Counted from the stretch's first letter, positions 1-11,410 are shown. The stretch: DNA of 64,000 nt from Hirudo medicinalis (GCA_011800805.1 MPNW01000167.1:114257-178256), one strand, 5' to 3'. Made by a program: numbers and translations. Notes: generated from the sequence alone by a model not told the origin.

Positions 1-699
1 CCTCCGAGAGAATTGTAAGAAATTCGGAGGCTTATCGGTTGGTGGCAATGGCGATAGTAGCTACTACGTGTAGCAGCATATTTTGACCTCTATTTCATAT
101 CAGCTTCGGTTTTGGCTTTTGCGTAAAAGCAGTAACACAAATATGTTAAATCAAGTCTAGTGAGCTTGTTATCACATAACCAAATATTAGGAAATAATTT
201 TCACGATATTGCCACATTCAGCACTTCTTCAAACCAACTGCTGGAAAGATCATCTTATAAATAATTTTCTTAAATAGTTTCCATTATGTTTGGAAACTGT
301 GAATTATTATTTTGTGTTAATTGAAGATCAATACGTACTAGGAGACTAATAAAAGTTAATATAACAAATTAAGACAATTTTGTTTGACCTTCTAACGATC
401 TTGGGGTGTGTCACGACGGTGGCCACTTTATTATTGCGCTTTCATGCTCGTGCCTCGATTTCAGGTGGTGGGCTCGATTGTGGGCTCGATTGTGGGCTCG
501 CGCGATTTCATGCGTGAATCTCGTGCCTTGATTTCAGGTGTGGTCCCGAGCATTATCATGCCTTGATTTCAGCCGTTGGCTACGTACAGGCTGTTGCCCA
601 TTGTCAGGGGGTGAGAGTTAAGTTAGGTTAGTTATAGTTAGAGCAATGTCATTTCTTTCGTCGTTGGTGTGTTTTGTTGAATTTAGTCTAAATAGTTTG
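1..699. other. No gene seen; AT-rich flank with short imperfect repeats
   Basis: I see no coding region with family support. Bases 1-30 form a short inverted repeat (CCTCCGA at the left, TCGGAGG at the right). Around 440-580 a GC-richer patch repeats the words GGGCTCGATTGT and TTGATTTCAG several times in imperfect tandem. Nothing here identifies a function. Confidence 0.5.
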
Positions 700-751
700 T
701 AGCTAAGAATAAACCATTCTTTCCATCGTTGTTCGGGGTGCCTTAAATCTC
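700..751 (+). repeat. Left arm of a ~52-bp inverted repeat
   Basis: This segment, centred on TTTCCATCGTTGTTCGGGGT, recurs in reverse complement at 2929-2980 with only a few mismatches. The arms enclose about 2.2 kb containing a piggyBac-like word, a LINE piece and a pogo-like piece. They may be two dispersed copies in opposite orientation or the ends of a composite element. Confidence 0.7.
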
Positions 752-877
752 TATACAAATTTGAGCCTGATTAGTAGGAAGTTCTTGAGCTTCATAAGGT
801 GCATTTGCCTCTGAGTTTGTCTGGCGAAACCGGTTTAAAAAAAAAGCTAGTATTTTAATTCATACAAGAGAGCAGCA

Positions 878-1100
878 ATGGCGAGTAATAAAAAAAAAGT
901 AAAAGTAAATTTGCAATGATTTTCTGCGGAACAGGCAAGAAAATTGATATTTGAATCTGATAGTCGACTGACTGACCATCCAACACTGATGCTGATGACA
1001 ACTTTAGTGATGAATAAGAAACATAATATGTTCCAATTGTGGAAAACAGTACAGATGAGAGCTGTTGCAAAGAAAACACTTCCGAAAGTGATGTAAGTGA
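878..1100 (+). pseudogene. Possible piggyBac-like transposase N-terminus, decayed
   Basis: From the ATG at 878, read through one stop codon, the translation contains FSAEQARKLIFESDS followed by an acidic, serine-rich stretch. That resembles the start of piggyBac-type transposases (LSAEEA...SDSE). Stops follow soon and no catalytic domain is visible downstream. The assignment rests on about 15 residues and may be wrong. Confidence 0.22.
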
Positions 1101-1389
1101 CTTGAAGCAGAAAAAAATAACAATGGATGCACGATTCCGATGTACTAAGTACTAAGAAACTCCTACCACGCAGCGTTCCTACAGGGAATCACTAGAAGAA
1201 TGCCTCCATCATCGAACGTTGCGGCCCAAACTCGTTACGTTCTCAGGGGTGGGCCACACCCGTTGATCAGGTGTCCCTGTCGGTTAATGCCCTACTTAAA
1301 GTACATACAGTACATCATCCATTATATGGTTATTATAAGACTCACAGCGACCTTTGCACATCGAAGCCATATAATGCAAACTGAGCGTT

Positions 1390-2022
1390 AGGGAGACCGG
1401 GGATGGTTGTAACAACATTCATGTTTTGTTGCCGCATTTTTTTATTTATGGATTAAATCAAAATTATTGATGAGTAGTCCATGTTAAAGCTTTATATCTT
1501 GGCACCAAGTTATGCTTTAGTAAAATTCTTTATTTCAAACAATGTATCCCAAGTACAACTTGTTCAAATGGAGTCTTACAACTCTTATATGGGTGGTTGC
1601 AACAGTACTGAAATTGGTTTTATTTAACTGTTAACTATTTACTTTAGAATTTTAGCAAATAAGCAACATATTTTGATGTAATTTTTAATTTTTGAAGATG
1701 TTCGATTAGGTTTAATTAAACACATTCAATTGAAATAAAAAATGGAAAACAAACATTAAATTTTAAATTTGAGAATATGCATTTCAAGTTTTCAAATTAT
1801 AACCAGAAAATGAAAATGGGTTTTCATTGCCGAAAACAAAAAATCGTCTACCATAAACAAATTTTAAACTTCCGTCGAACAAATCAGTTTGTATAGACAT
1901 AATAACAATTCAGTACAGATTGGGATAGTTTATTTTACGCTAAAATTGTATAGCGCTCATATACATACGCTATTGCAACCTACCCCTGTTGCATTTAACT
2001 CCTATACAATATCCCTGTACTT
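1390..2022. other. No gene seen
   Basis: AT-rich sequence without an open frame of note, an RNA gene or a clear repeat. It precedes LINE debris. Confidence 0.5.
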
Positions 2023-2063
2023 ACCGTCCTAACCATCTAGCAATGCAACGGACGTTAATAAAC
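2023..2063 (+). repeat. Short dispersed repeat ending GGACGTTAATAAAC
   Basis: ACCGTCCTAACCATCTAG followed by a GGACGTTAATAAAC end. The same words occur in reverse complement at 3503-3543, next to a (GT)n run, and the end word recurs at 6224-6242. A (CA)n tail next to a conserved end suggests the 3' end of a retroposon. Confidence 0.55.
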
Positions 2064-2113
2064 AAAATATTTTCTTTGAAGCGGTCTTGAAAGCATTAAA
2101 CGCTTGACTCTTC

Positions 2114-2479
2114 TTGGCCTCAAATCTTCATTTGTCAGCAGGACCTGATGGTATCCCAAACATATTTCTAAAAAAAAGTGCCTCATCACTAGCCACTCCA
2201 TTACCTCAATTATTCGATGTATCCTTCAGAGATCAAAAATTGCCTCAAGAATGGAAAATTGCCCTGGTAATACCCATTCACACGAAAGGTCTCACCAGAT
2301 CTCCTGGAAACTATAGACCAATATCAATCACATCAACTTGCTGCAGAGCCATGAAAAGAATAATCGATAAATTCCTAATACAATACTTGTTACACCACAA
2401 CCTAATCGACTGCAGCCAGCATGGCTTTATTCCAGCTCGCTCAACCACTATTAACATCCTCGAATGCACCCAACACTAA
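2114..2479 (+). pseudogene. LINE reverse transcriptase fragment (Jockey/CR1-like)
   Basis: An open stretch of about 120 codons encodes the early fingers/palm part of a non-LTR reverse transcriptase: SAGPDGIPNIFLKK, then PQEWKIALVIPIH, SPGNYRPISITSTC and LIDCSQHGFIPARSTTINIL. Order and spacing match CR1/Jockey-type LINE polymerases (GPDGIP, WK.A.V.PI, NYRPISLTS, QHGF...RST). No YADD motif or endonuclease follows in frame, so this is a truncated, dead copy. Confidence 0.85.
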
Positions 2480-2529
2480 ATCGACCCACTTCATGGTGCA
2501 ATTAGTTCTTATGTGCACCAGGCTTGTTC

Positions 2530-2866
2530 TGTTTCAAGAACGTGAATGCCTGAAACACGTTCAATCTTTTCTATCTTGTCCTTAATGATGTTTAGAGGTG
2601 AGGCTTTCTTTCCGAATTGCCAAAATACAGATAACAAGTGCACTTTCATAACCGGGTGAGGGAACATGGATTGATGAGACACCTCTCCGATTAATTGTCA
2701 TTTGAGATCCTTGGCCCACAAGGACAGTTTCATCCATAGCAATTATATAGGAGAGTTTGTATTTGGAAAAGTCTTTTCCATCATGAGAAGTCGGTAAGAT
2801 TATTGCCCCGTGAGTCCTCCACGATTCCATTCTTGTATTCGATGGAATAGCTTTTTCTTTTTGCAC
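2530..2866 (-). pseudogene. pogo/Tigger-like DDE transposase fragment
   Basis: Read on the minus strand, the translation contains YKLSYIIAMDETVLVGQG, then GVSSIHVPSPGYESALVICI, and after a short break VSGIHVLETEQAWCT. The MDET word with a following TV..G..V pattern and a later AWCT resembles the first catalytic Asp region and downstream part of pogo/Tigger/Jerky-type transposases. The downstream part is in another frame and ends at a stop, and no DNA-binding domain is present: a relic. Confidence 0.5.
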
Positions 2867-2928
2867 TCATCTTGTCTGTGAAGCGGGTAGCTCGAAAGCT
2901 TTCTACTTTTCAGGTTTATATTTATTTG

Positions 2929-2980
2929 GAGATTGAAGGCACCCCAAACAACGATGGAAAGAAAGCTTTATTTTTAGCTA
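2929..2980 (-). repeat. Right arm of the ~52-bp inverted repeat
   Basis: Reverse complement of 700-751, including the CCATCGTTGTT word. See the left arm. Confidence 0.7.
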
Positions 2981-3485
2981 TCAACTATTAAAACTGAATT
3001 CAAGAACACAAATAACTACAGCAGGGGCGGAATCTTTAAAAAATTAATTAAAAAACGGTTTCAGGTCTTTTATATTAAAATTTATTTAAAGTTACAGTTT
3101 TATAAAAATGCAAGACGACCTAATCTACCAGAATTATCAACTATTGTCTCTACTGGTGCAGTGATCGGCATATCTTTAAGAGCGCTATGAATTTTTACGA
3201 TAACTTTTGACTGAATTATTGTACAAACCCAAATTTAGATGTTATTTGATAGAGAAAGTTTATGTTTGTGTGATCTGATGATACATTCCAGAAATATGGG
3301 TTAAAATCGCAAATATTAGTTTTTCGCATTCGTCATATACTTTAAGTTTCCTATAATGTAAGACAATAATAAGGGTTCCAAATCACATTATTAATTTAAA
3401 TAAAGTGTCATTGTGGTGTCCCCTGTCCCTTCTTTTCTATTATATCAATACATCCTGACTTCGTAGTCGTATAGGGAAGAATGCC

Positions 3486-3543
3486 GTGTGTGTGTGTGTG
3501 TGTTTAATTAACGTCCATTTCATAACTAGATGATTAGGACGGT
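3486..3543 (-). repeat. (GT)n run plus reverse copy of the short dispersed repeat
   Basis: About eight GT units at 3486-3503 adjoin a reverse-complement copy of the repeat at 2023-2063. On the minus strand it reads as a conserved retroposon end running into a CA-rich tail. Confidence 0.55.
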
Positions 3544-3544
3544 C

Positions 3545-3609
3545 GGGAAGAATGCCCTGACTTAGCTTCTTAAATAGCCAGACAGGACAAAGGAGGATGT
3601 CCACAAACA
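3545..3609 (+). repeat. 65-bp direct repeat, copy 1
   Basis: Begins GGGAAGAATGCCCTGACTTA and ends in CCACAAACA. It recurs at 4909-4973 with only a few substitutions. The copies flank the assembly gap, so the gap and 4573-4908 may lie inside a mobile element or a tandem duplication. Confidence 0.8.
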
Positions 3610-3671
3610 AAGGATGCGCGCCTGGTAAGTCATCGCTGATAGGGTTAGGGTCAGCACGTGATTATGATGGA

Positions 3672-4572
3672 NNNNNNNNNNNNNNNNNNNNNNNNNNNNN
3701 NNNNNNNNNNNNNNNNNNNNNNNNNNNNNNNNNNNNNNNNNNNNNNNNNNNNNNNNNNNNNNNNNNNNNNNNNNNNNNNNNNNNNNNNNNNNNNNNNNNN
3801 NNNNNNNNNNNNNNNNNNNNNNNNNNNNNNNNNNNNNNNNNNNNNNNNNNNNNNNNNNNNNNNNNNNNNNNNNNNNNNNNNNNNNNNNNNNNNNNNNNNN
3901 NNNNNNNNNNNNNNNNNNNNNNNNNNNNNNNNNNNNNNNNNNNNNNNNNNNNNNNNNNNNNNNNNNNNNNNNNNNNNNNNNNNNNNNNNNNNNNNNNNNN
4001 NNNNNNNNNNNNNNNNNNNNNNNNNNNNNNNNNNNNNNNNNNNNNNNNNNNNNNNNNNNNNNNNNNNNNNNNNNNNNNNNNNNNNNNNNNNNNNNNNNNN
4101 NNNNNNNNNNNNNNNNNNNNNNNNNNNNNNNNNNNNNNNNNNNNNNNNNNNNNNNNNNNNNNNNNNNNNNNNNNNNNNNNNNNNNNNNNNNNNNNNNNNN
4201 NNNNNNNNNNNNNNNNNNNNNNNNNNNNNNNNNNNNNNNNNNNNNNNNNNNNNNNNNNNNNNNNNNNNNNNNNNNNNNNNNNNNNNNNNNNNNNNNNNNN
4301 NNNNNNNNNNNNNNNNNNNNNNNNNNNNNNNNNNNNNNNNNNNNNNNNNNNNNNNNNNNNNNNNNNNNNNNNNNNNNNNNNNNNNNNNNNNNNNNNNNNN
4401 NNNNNNNNNNNNNNNNNNNNNNNNNNNNNNNNNNNNNNNNNNNNNNNNNNNNNNNNNNNNNNNNNNNNNNNNNNNNNNNNNNNNNNNNNNNNNNNNNNNN
4501 NNNNNNNNNNNNNNNNNNNNNNNNNNNNNNNNNNNNNNNNNNNNNNNNNNNNNNNNNNNNNNNNNNNNNNNN
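3672..4572. other. Assembly gap (901 N)
   Basis: Unresolved bases only. Any reading frame drawn across this interval is an artefact. Confidence 0.99.
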
Positions 4573-4908
4573 GTTGTTGCAAGTTCTTCGTCTGAGTTGT
4601 ACTTGAAAACTGATGATGCGTGTTCTTCTGGATCACCGATTTGCTGATGAAACCTGGTTGTAGTTGCGTGTTCTTCGGAGTTACCAATTTGCTGCGACTA
4701 CAAATGACGAAGAACACTTGGTTGATGAGGTTCATCGAGAGATCTGTGGTTATTAGTCGGGTTCACCAATTTGTAGTGACAGCGGCTTTGACGACGAAGA
4801 CGAGTTTGCTACACAGTTTATTTACAACATCGGCAACAATGCTTCGACTGACAACATAACTGCTTGAGTAGCAGCTTAGCGACGTAGCCGGAAGAGTAGG
4901 AGAGAGAA

Positions 4909-4973
4909 GGGAAGAATGTCCTGACTTAGCTTCTTAAATAGCCAGTCAGGACAAAGGAGGATGTCCATAAACA
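4909..4973 (+). repeat. 65-bp direct repeat, copy 2
   Basis: Second copy of 3545-3609, followed directly by a C-run at 4976-4990. The 336 bases between the gap and this copy (4573-4908) show loosely repeated GTTCTTC and TTTGCTG words and no recognisable gene. Confidence 0.8.
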
Positions 4974-5129
4974 CACCCCCCCCCCCCCCTTTCGGCCCTG
5001 CATCCATGCGTATAGATTAATATTATAAGGTTTATTTTCGGAAAGCACGGTATAAAGAGCCGCAGCCGTTCGATGATGGCAATAAAGATGATATATAAAC
5101 ATTAATAAATGATTATATATTTATGGTGT

Positions 5130-6045
5130 CATCTAATCGTTTATGGCTCAACCCTGACAACCTGACAAAACAGAGGCTATATGGTTTGATTCTCCAGCTG
5201 GATGCAGCCGCATTGGCTCCCCAACACTTCAATTGACAGGTGCAACCATCATTCCTTCGCAATCAGTCAGAAGCCTGGGAGTGTATCTGGATACATCCCT
5301 GACGATGGGTCCTCACATTGGTCTGGTTGCCGCAGCTTATATGCCAAGCTTCGTGTCCTCAAGGAGGCTAAACCATTTGTGCCACATCAAATTTTCATGT
5401 CCCTCATAGTCCAGCTCATCCTCTCAAAGTTCGATTACTGCAATTCGACTCTGGTCAATGCCATTTGCCGGAACCTCAACACCTTTCAAGCAGTCACGAA
5501 CACAGCGGCGAGGCTCGTTTATGGTGGAAGGTCTTCTGACCACATCACTTCTCTCCTCATGGACCTGCACTGGCTAAGGATTCCGGACAGAATCACCTTC
5601 AAAATCCTGCTTCTAGTCTGCAGAGCCGCCACAGGCAGCGCTCCTCAATACCTCAATGAACTTTTGACAAGCACATCTGCTATTCCCGGTAGAGCATCTC
5701 CCCGGTCCTCCAACAACAGGACTCTTGTTGTTCCTAGGTCCCGAACAGTCAGGCAGGGAGACCGTTCGTTCCATGTCTGCGGACCCAGGATATGGAATTC
5801 TCTTCCAACCGAAGTCCGTGTTGCGCCAACAATAGAACTTTTTAAAACCTACCTGTTCAGTCGATCGCCCTGAATTCAATTTTTATTGTGTTTGATTTTA
5901 ATCATTAATTCTTTTTTTACTCTGACTCACTCAATGAATGAACTTAATTGCTGGTAATGTTTGTCATAGTGCCTGCACGTCCCACTGGGATAATTTGTGT
6001 GTGCACTCAAAATATGGGCTAAATAAATGTAAATGGTGAAATAAT
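5130..6045 (+). pseudogene. LINE (L2/CR1-like) C-terminal part with 3' end
   Basis: The start reads NPDKTEAIWFDSPAG and SLGVYLDTSLTMGPHIG, then a frameshift near 5330 leads to LSKFDYCNSTLVNAI, SSDHITSLLMDLHWL and FHVCGPRIWNSLPTEV, ending at 5873. This is the region downstream of the polymerase palm in L2/CR1 LINEs (FDYCNSLL, DHITPLL..LHWL, GPRIWNSLP). About 170 bases of 3' UTR follow, ending near AAATAAATGTAAATGG. One frameshift and 5' truncation make it inactive. Confidence 0.88.
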
Positions 6046-6946
6046 AATTTAATTTTTACTATTTCGACTCAAAACGAGATATATTTGATTTAATTTTGTC
6101 CTTGTTTGTGTTTATTTTTTTCTCACCGTGCTGGACCTGCATAAAGCCAGCCGGTTAAAATATCCCATAGTATAAAGCATATGTAATTGTGATCAGCCTG
6201 ATCTCAACGGACTCTTATCTCTATGCAACGGACGTTAATGAACAATTATTAATTATTATCAGCCGGTCGACTTAAGAACACCTTCAAAATCATCGAAATT
6301 TGAGTAAAAGCCACCATAACGTATTTTCTCAAATTTTTTTAAACATAAATTCTGGATACATACTCCAAGATCAATATACATGGGATCAGGACGAAGACGC
6401 TAGTTATCGTGATGTTTTACTAACCTTCCGTTATATTCTAGGAGTCATATCAAAAAAACCGAAATGTTGCTCAGGACATCGTAAATTAACAAAAAGTTAA
6501 AACTTGTAGAATAATTGAACATAATGAATTGTATTTGTTTTTGTAAATAAATTTTTTTAATTAGTTCAGTTTACCAATTTTTTAACAATTTTTTGTTAAC
6601 TTTGAGAATATCCTTATGTCCGAAAAAACAACCGGCTATAACTGTTTATTTACATTTTATTACCCGGCTGCTTATACGCTGGATCGTGCTGGCGCATTTT
6701 GTTTACATTTTCACACCGTGCTGGTATGAAACTCGTTGTCTGTCAGTCGCTGAACCTAAAAGTGCATTGCGGTTTTTCTAATGTATATTTATAGTTTATA
6801 TACATAATAATTATAATATTTATAATGTATATTTATAATTTAATTATAAAGATAACCAAAATATAAACAACTTAGAATTGTCTTTAAGCTCCTACTTCCT
6901 TGCAAGAAATTTTATCTTGTAAGCGTCTGATGGAATTTGCTTGAGC
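6046..6946. other. No gene seen; upstream flank of NCS-1
   Basis: AT-rich spacer. A GGACGTTAATGAAC word at 6229-6242 repeats the end of 2023-2063. The rest would contain the promoter and 5' UTR of the NCS-1 gene, but I cannot point to a specific element. Confidence 0.45.
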
Positions 6947-9900
6947 ATGGGAAGCGGTAATGGCAAATTAAATAAAAATGACCTGAAGGAACTGAAGGCC
7001 CTTACACACTGTATGGATGAGTTTTCTGGGAGATTGTATTTCTTTCTTTTTGACCTATTTTAGTAAATTTACATTTTTATTAATTTGTGCAAACTATTTG
7101 TCTATGGGCAATTTGCTTTTTAATTGGTTGTTGAATAACCACTTTTACAATCCTGATGATTTGCTTGATTTTCAGTTAAAAAGCATGAAATCACTCAATG
7201 GTGAGGAATTTTTTTTACATCTTATTAAATTTTAAAAGCTATTGGATTTTTACCTGCATTTAATCATTTTGTTTGATATGTATATGTTTGCATACATTAG
7301 GTTGAATATGAATTTAGGGGACAGGTGTTAAACCAGTAAGAACAAGAAGGAGATGTAGGAGTGATTAAGCACAAAAGTAGGAAATCAACAATGCAAATTG
7401 CAGAAGCAGCTAAGAGTTCAAATAGGGTGTTAGGTTAGATAAAGTGAATAGTAGTCCACAGTAAGAAAAGCATCATATTGAATTTATATAAAGCAGGCAT
7501 GTCAAACATGTGGGCCTTATGTGGCCCTTTACAAGCACACTTATGGCCTGCACAAAGGTTTCTACAGTGCTAATAAATTTTAAAAGAACACAATTTTTCG
7601 ACTTGATCATATTTTTGGCAACTACTTTTAACTTTAGGTGAATCATGTGCTTTGCTAAGTATGACAGTCACCTGTTATCAAATGAATTTCATGAAAGATT
7701 TTGTGATTTCTCAGCTTTTAAACATCAGTTTGCATTACTCTCAGCTTTGATATTGCAAAGGCAGAAGAAAGCCTGCAGATAGAACTATTAGAAATGCAGT
7801 CTATTCTCAGAGCAAAGTATCTTGAAATTGCAAGGGTTCATTTTCATACCTTCCTGAAAAGTTTAAAAACAATGTTTGGTTCTACCTACATGTGCCAACA
7901 GTTATTTTCCTTTATGAAATCAACAAAAATGTCTCAGAGAACAAGGCTGACTGATCAACACCTGTCATCTCTGATCAAAGTTGGAACTGCAAAGACATTT
8001 TAGCCAGATATCCAAAACAATTTGTCACTATGTGGCCCTCAGGAGACCCTCAGTTTGACATGCCTGATCTATCCATTGGTGAGACCCCATCTGGAGTACT
8101 GCATATGAGTATGGAACCTCCACTTGAAGAAGGATATTGACACTTTGGAAAGAGTGCAGAAAAGAGGTTGATTAAAGGTATAGGAAAATTGAGTTATGAG
8201 GAGAGATTAAGAAGTTGTCAGCTAACAAATCTTGAAATAAGGAGGAGTAAATGTCCAAGGTGTAGGTATTAGGAAGAGAAGGTTTACCACCTGCACATTG
8301 AGGCCACAAAAAGTTGTTCCACAAGAGGGCACAGATGTAAGTTGTAAAGGAAGGCAATGGGTGATCTGAAGAACAATTACTTCAGTGTGAGAGTAGTTAG
8401 CCTGTGGAACAATCTCATTGAGGAGACAATACCTATTTGGATTTGGTGGAACTACTTAAATTAAACATGGAAATTTAGTGGTCTCATTAAACCATTATAA
8501 ATTAATGTAATTTTTGAAGAAACCAGTATTACTTCGTAATGTTGTAATGACTTTATTTTCTAAGGTACAAAGATTTTATGATAGAATGTCCAGATGGAAT
8601 TCTAAAGAAAGAGGTCAGATGAATTTTGTTTGCCTTTGATAGAGTGATACTATTTATTTCTTTATTTATTGGTTGTTTTATATTTGTTTTATTACAACTT
8701 TCAAACTGATATCTCATTTGTAACTTATATTTTCAGGAGTTCTATAGGATTTACAGCCATTTCTTTCCACATGGAGACTCAACAAAATTTGCCAGTTACA
8801 TATTTGATGTCTTTGACTTTAACAAGGTTGATATTAAGTTTGTCATACAATGAATTTCAACCTGTTTAAAAAATTTATTAATAAATATGGCTTAATTTAT
8901 TTAAGATGAGTAGATATATTTTATTAAATAAAGAATTTATTTTTGGGATTTTTCAATTTGTAAAGCTTAATGTACATTTAATAAGTGGCATAGCCAAGAT
9001 TTTAAATCAGTCGAGGTAGGGGCAAATATTTTGTTATATGTAAATAAATATTACAACAGTAAAGAATAGTACTGGTTCATTAGTGGCAAACAATTAATTT
9101 CACACTAAAGACACAAAAGGAAAGCAAAGACACTTGTAATTTTGTTTTTGGATTTTATAATCTTACATATAAAAATGACCGTTTGTGTGTATGTAAGCTC
9201 ATCATGTTGATTGGATGAAACAATCTCCGCTCAGAAAATGAATAAAAACAAAAATCCTAAATTTTTAAATCAACTAATAATTTTATAAAACTGAGTAAAT
9301 CTTCACAGACAATGGAAAAACAAAAAATATTGTATACCCACAAGCAATGTAAATTAAACATATTAGAAATGAAGCCTTTCTCTTTTCTTTCTTTTACATT
9401 TAACCAGACTGTAAACAGACTGAGCCACAATGATGCTTGGCCGGGTACACTAGTATGTAATAAATATTGAAGTCATAAGCTTTCCCAATTTACTCCAGCA
9501 TATTATAATAAATTATTTATGAATTATTATTAATTACGAATTAAATGTATTACAGGCACTTGCCCCCCCATGGCTATGCCTATGCATAAGATGTGCATAG
9601 ATGTGCACATGCTTAACCCTACAATACATTTGCACCCAAGTAGCATTTGTTCTAATATTTATCCCAGAAGGACTCAAAATATGAAACCAAAATTTTATAA
9701 CTGTTTCCCTGGCATTCGCCCCCAACTCAGTGGCCCAGACTATACCTAACAATACCTGATTAGTTTGAAAGTTGGCTGGGTTTTGTCCCTACAAGCAGTA
9801 ATGGAAACAGACATGTTCAAACCCCATCTTGCACTGATACAAGCCGTACTTGTGAAGGAGCACTATATAAATGGTTAACAAAAAGCACTTCTGATGCTAT

Positions 9901-10853
9901 GCTTAATAGTGCCATATAAATGAAGTACACTTTCATTTACATAATAGAAATATTATATTGTGCTGCAAAATAACATTTCTGTGTAAAATTGCAGTGAGTT
10001 TTTTTGTCAAGCTACTCTGACTTGACACATGTCATGACATTAACATGACTAGGTCTTTTTTTATTCAATAAATTCTAATATTCACTATTTAAAAAGTAAA
10101 TTTTTAACAGTCTTAGTGCTTTAGATTACTTTTTTCAAGTAATTCACCAACAAAACATTGAGGTGCATTTTCATCCCCGAGAACTTTAGTGGAGGCCATG
10201 GTATCAAAACAGTTTGAGGGTTAAGCACTTAACATATTAAATGTTGTCTGTTCCCAAGCTAGCTTCAGCATTGCATTACAAGAATGCAACCATTTGAGAT
10301 GACTCACGTTGAGACATTCACTTCATTAATTAAATGCAATTAAAATCAATAACTGCAATGATAATACGATTGTAGGCTGGCTATGTGACATTTCGGGAGT
10401 TCATCATTGCACTGTCAATAACCTCGAGAGGATCACTTGATGAGAAGCTCGACTGTGAATTATTTGATATTTGTAATGTTGAGGAGAACATAATTTTCAT
10501 ATTTTTTTTTTCTTTTGTAGGGGCATTTAGACTTTATGATTTGGATGGAGATGGATTTATTAGTAAATCTGAAATGGTTACTATTGTTGATGCCATTTAT
10601 CTCATGGTTGGAAAAACTGTTGATCTTCCTGTTGATGAAAATACTCCAGAAAAGAGAGTTGAAAAAATTTTCAAGCAAATGGACCTTGTTAGATTGTATA
10701 TTGTTTAATAATGAGCTCGATTATACCCGAAATATTTTTAATTTCTAGAATAGAGATGGAAAGTTGAGTGTCGAAGAGTTCAGGGAGGGATCAAAGTGTG
10801 ATCCTTGGATTGTTCAAGCAATGTCTGTTCATCTGCCTGAATTTAAATATTAA
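6947..10853 (+). CDS. NCS1: Neuronal calcium sensor 1 (frequenin), seven exons
   Basis: Exons 6947-7010, 7176-7200, 8565-8613, 8737-8826, 10376-10454, 10521-10687 and 10749-10853 join in phase to 193 codons including the stop (192 aa; human NCS-1 is 190). The start MGSGNGK gives a Gly2 compatible with N-myristoylation. [12 protein letters not shown] and [15 protein letters not shown] precede EF-hand 2; EF3 (residues 109-120, [12 protein letters not shown]) and EF4 (157-168, [12 protein letters not shown]) are canonical, and [10 protein letters not shown] is diagnostic of NCS proteins. EF2 (73-84, [12 protein letters not shown]) has Ala where NCS-1 has Asp at loop position 5. Exon 2 is a 25-nt microexon. 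Family role: myristoylated calcium sensor regulating PI4 kinase and receptor kinases at membranes. The introns host a hAT/LINE nest and a SINE. Confidence 0.93.
7320..8260 (+). pseudogene. LINE fragment split by a hAT insertion
   Basis: Before 7493 the translation runs [20 protein letters not shown]...RVLG...IILNLYK; after 8067 it resumes with [10 protein letters not shown], then [19 protein letters not shown] and NLEIRR. Together these give the continuous LINE motif order DLGV...AKANRVLG...[12 protein letters not shown]...YEERL..L.L..LE.RR. The break falls exactly at the ends of the 7494-8066 element, so the LINE was there first. It lies in NCS-1 intron 2 and has several stops. Confidence 0.75.
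7494..8066 (+). mobile_element. Internally deleted hAT element with 14-bp terminal inverted repeats
   Basis: The ends are perfect inverted repeats: CAGGCATGTCAAAC at 7494-7507 and GTTTGACATGCCTG at 8053-8066, a typical hAT terminus. Inside, the translation ends with [20 protein letters not shown], then [17 protein letters not shown], the C-terminal dimerisation motif of hAT transposases (GS.Y.CEQLFS.MK...R..LTDEHL). Only about 570 bases remain, so it is non-autonomous. The flanking 8-mers (ATATAAAG and ATCTATCC) are poorly alike, meaning the target duplication has decayed. Confidence 0.85.
9811..9923 (+). repeat. SINE copy in NCS-1 intron 4
   Basis: Contains a tRNA B-box-like GTTCAAACCCC, then GCACTATATAAATGGTTAAC and a second CCATATAAATGAA word. 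Related copies are at 22384-22530, 41569-41682, 49479-49576, 61608-61685 and 62570-62755. Confidence 0.75.
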
Positions 10854-11410
10854 ACGAATTTTTCTTGTGCTAATTAATGAAATGCATCTCACTAGTTTAT
10901 TAATACACATTGGAAGTCACTATTATGGTTATTTTGATAAGCATTAGCATTATTTCAAAATAATTTGAGTCAATCAAAGGACTTATTCCATCATTTGTTC
11001 TTGAATGTTGCGTGTTTTTTAGGTTTGTTGTTATTTATTTACTGTGAATTGCAACATGTATCACTTATTGTTCTAGTCACTTGCATTCCTTTTTTGTTTC
11101 GATGTCATCATAATTCTATGGATGTTGGCATCAATTTCTAAAATGCAATCAGTCAAAAGAATGTCATGCTTTTTTAAAATTTCGTTTAGCTGATTCGTGA
11201 CCGTAAATCGTTTGCCGTAAATCAACCCACATTGCCGAGTGGTCATCGTCTGCGCCTCCACAATTTAAAGCCTCGTTCCTACGTTCCCCTCAGAATTTCT
11301 GAATTTTTGTCCTGGGATCGCTAACACAATTTGGATAAAATGGAACGTTTAGCAATTGTTATTTCATATACTTTGGATCCGATCAGTCACTCACCTTTAA
11401 TGGGTAGATT
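10854..11410. other. No gene seen; NCS-1 3' flank
   Basis: Contains the NCS-1 3' UTR region and AT-rich spacer. I see no other coding family or RNA gene. Confidence 0.45.

Noticed and set aside
3597..4735. Three long frames across the gap
   Set aside because: They consist almost entirely of N.
7017..7235. 72-codon frame continuing from NCS-1 exon 1
   Set aside because: It reads into the intron; the microexon at 7176-7200 in another frame gives the conserved protein.
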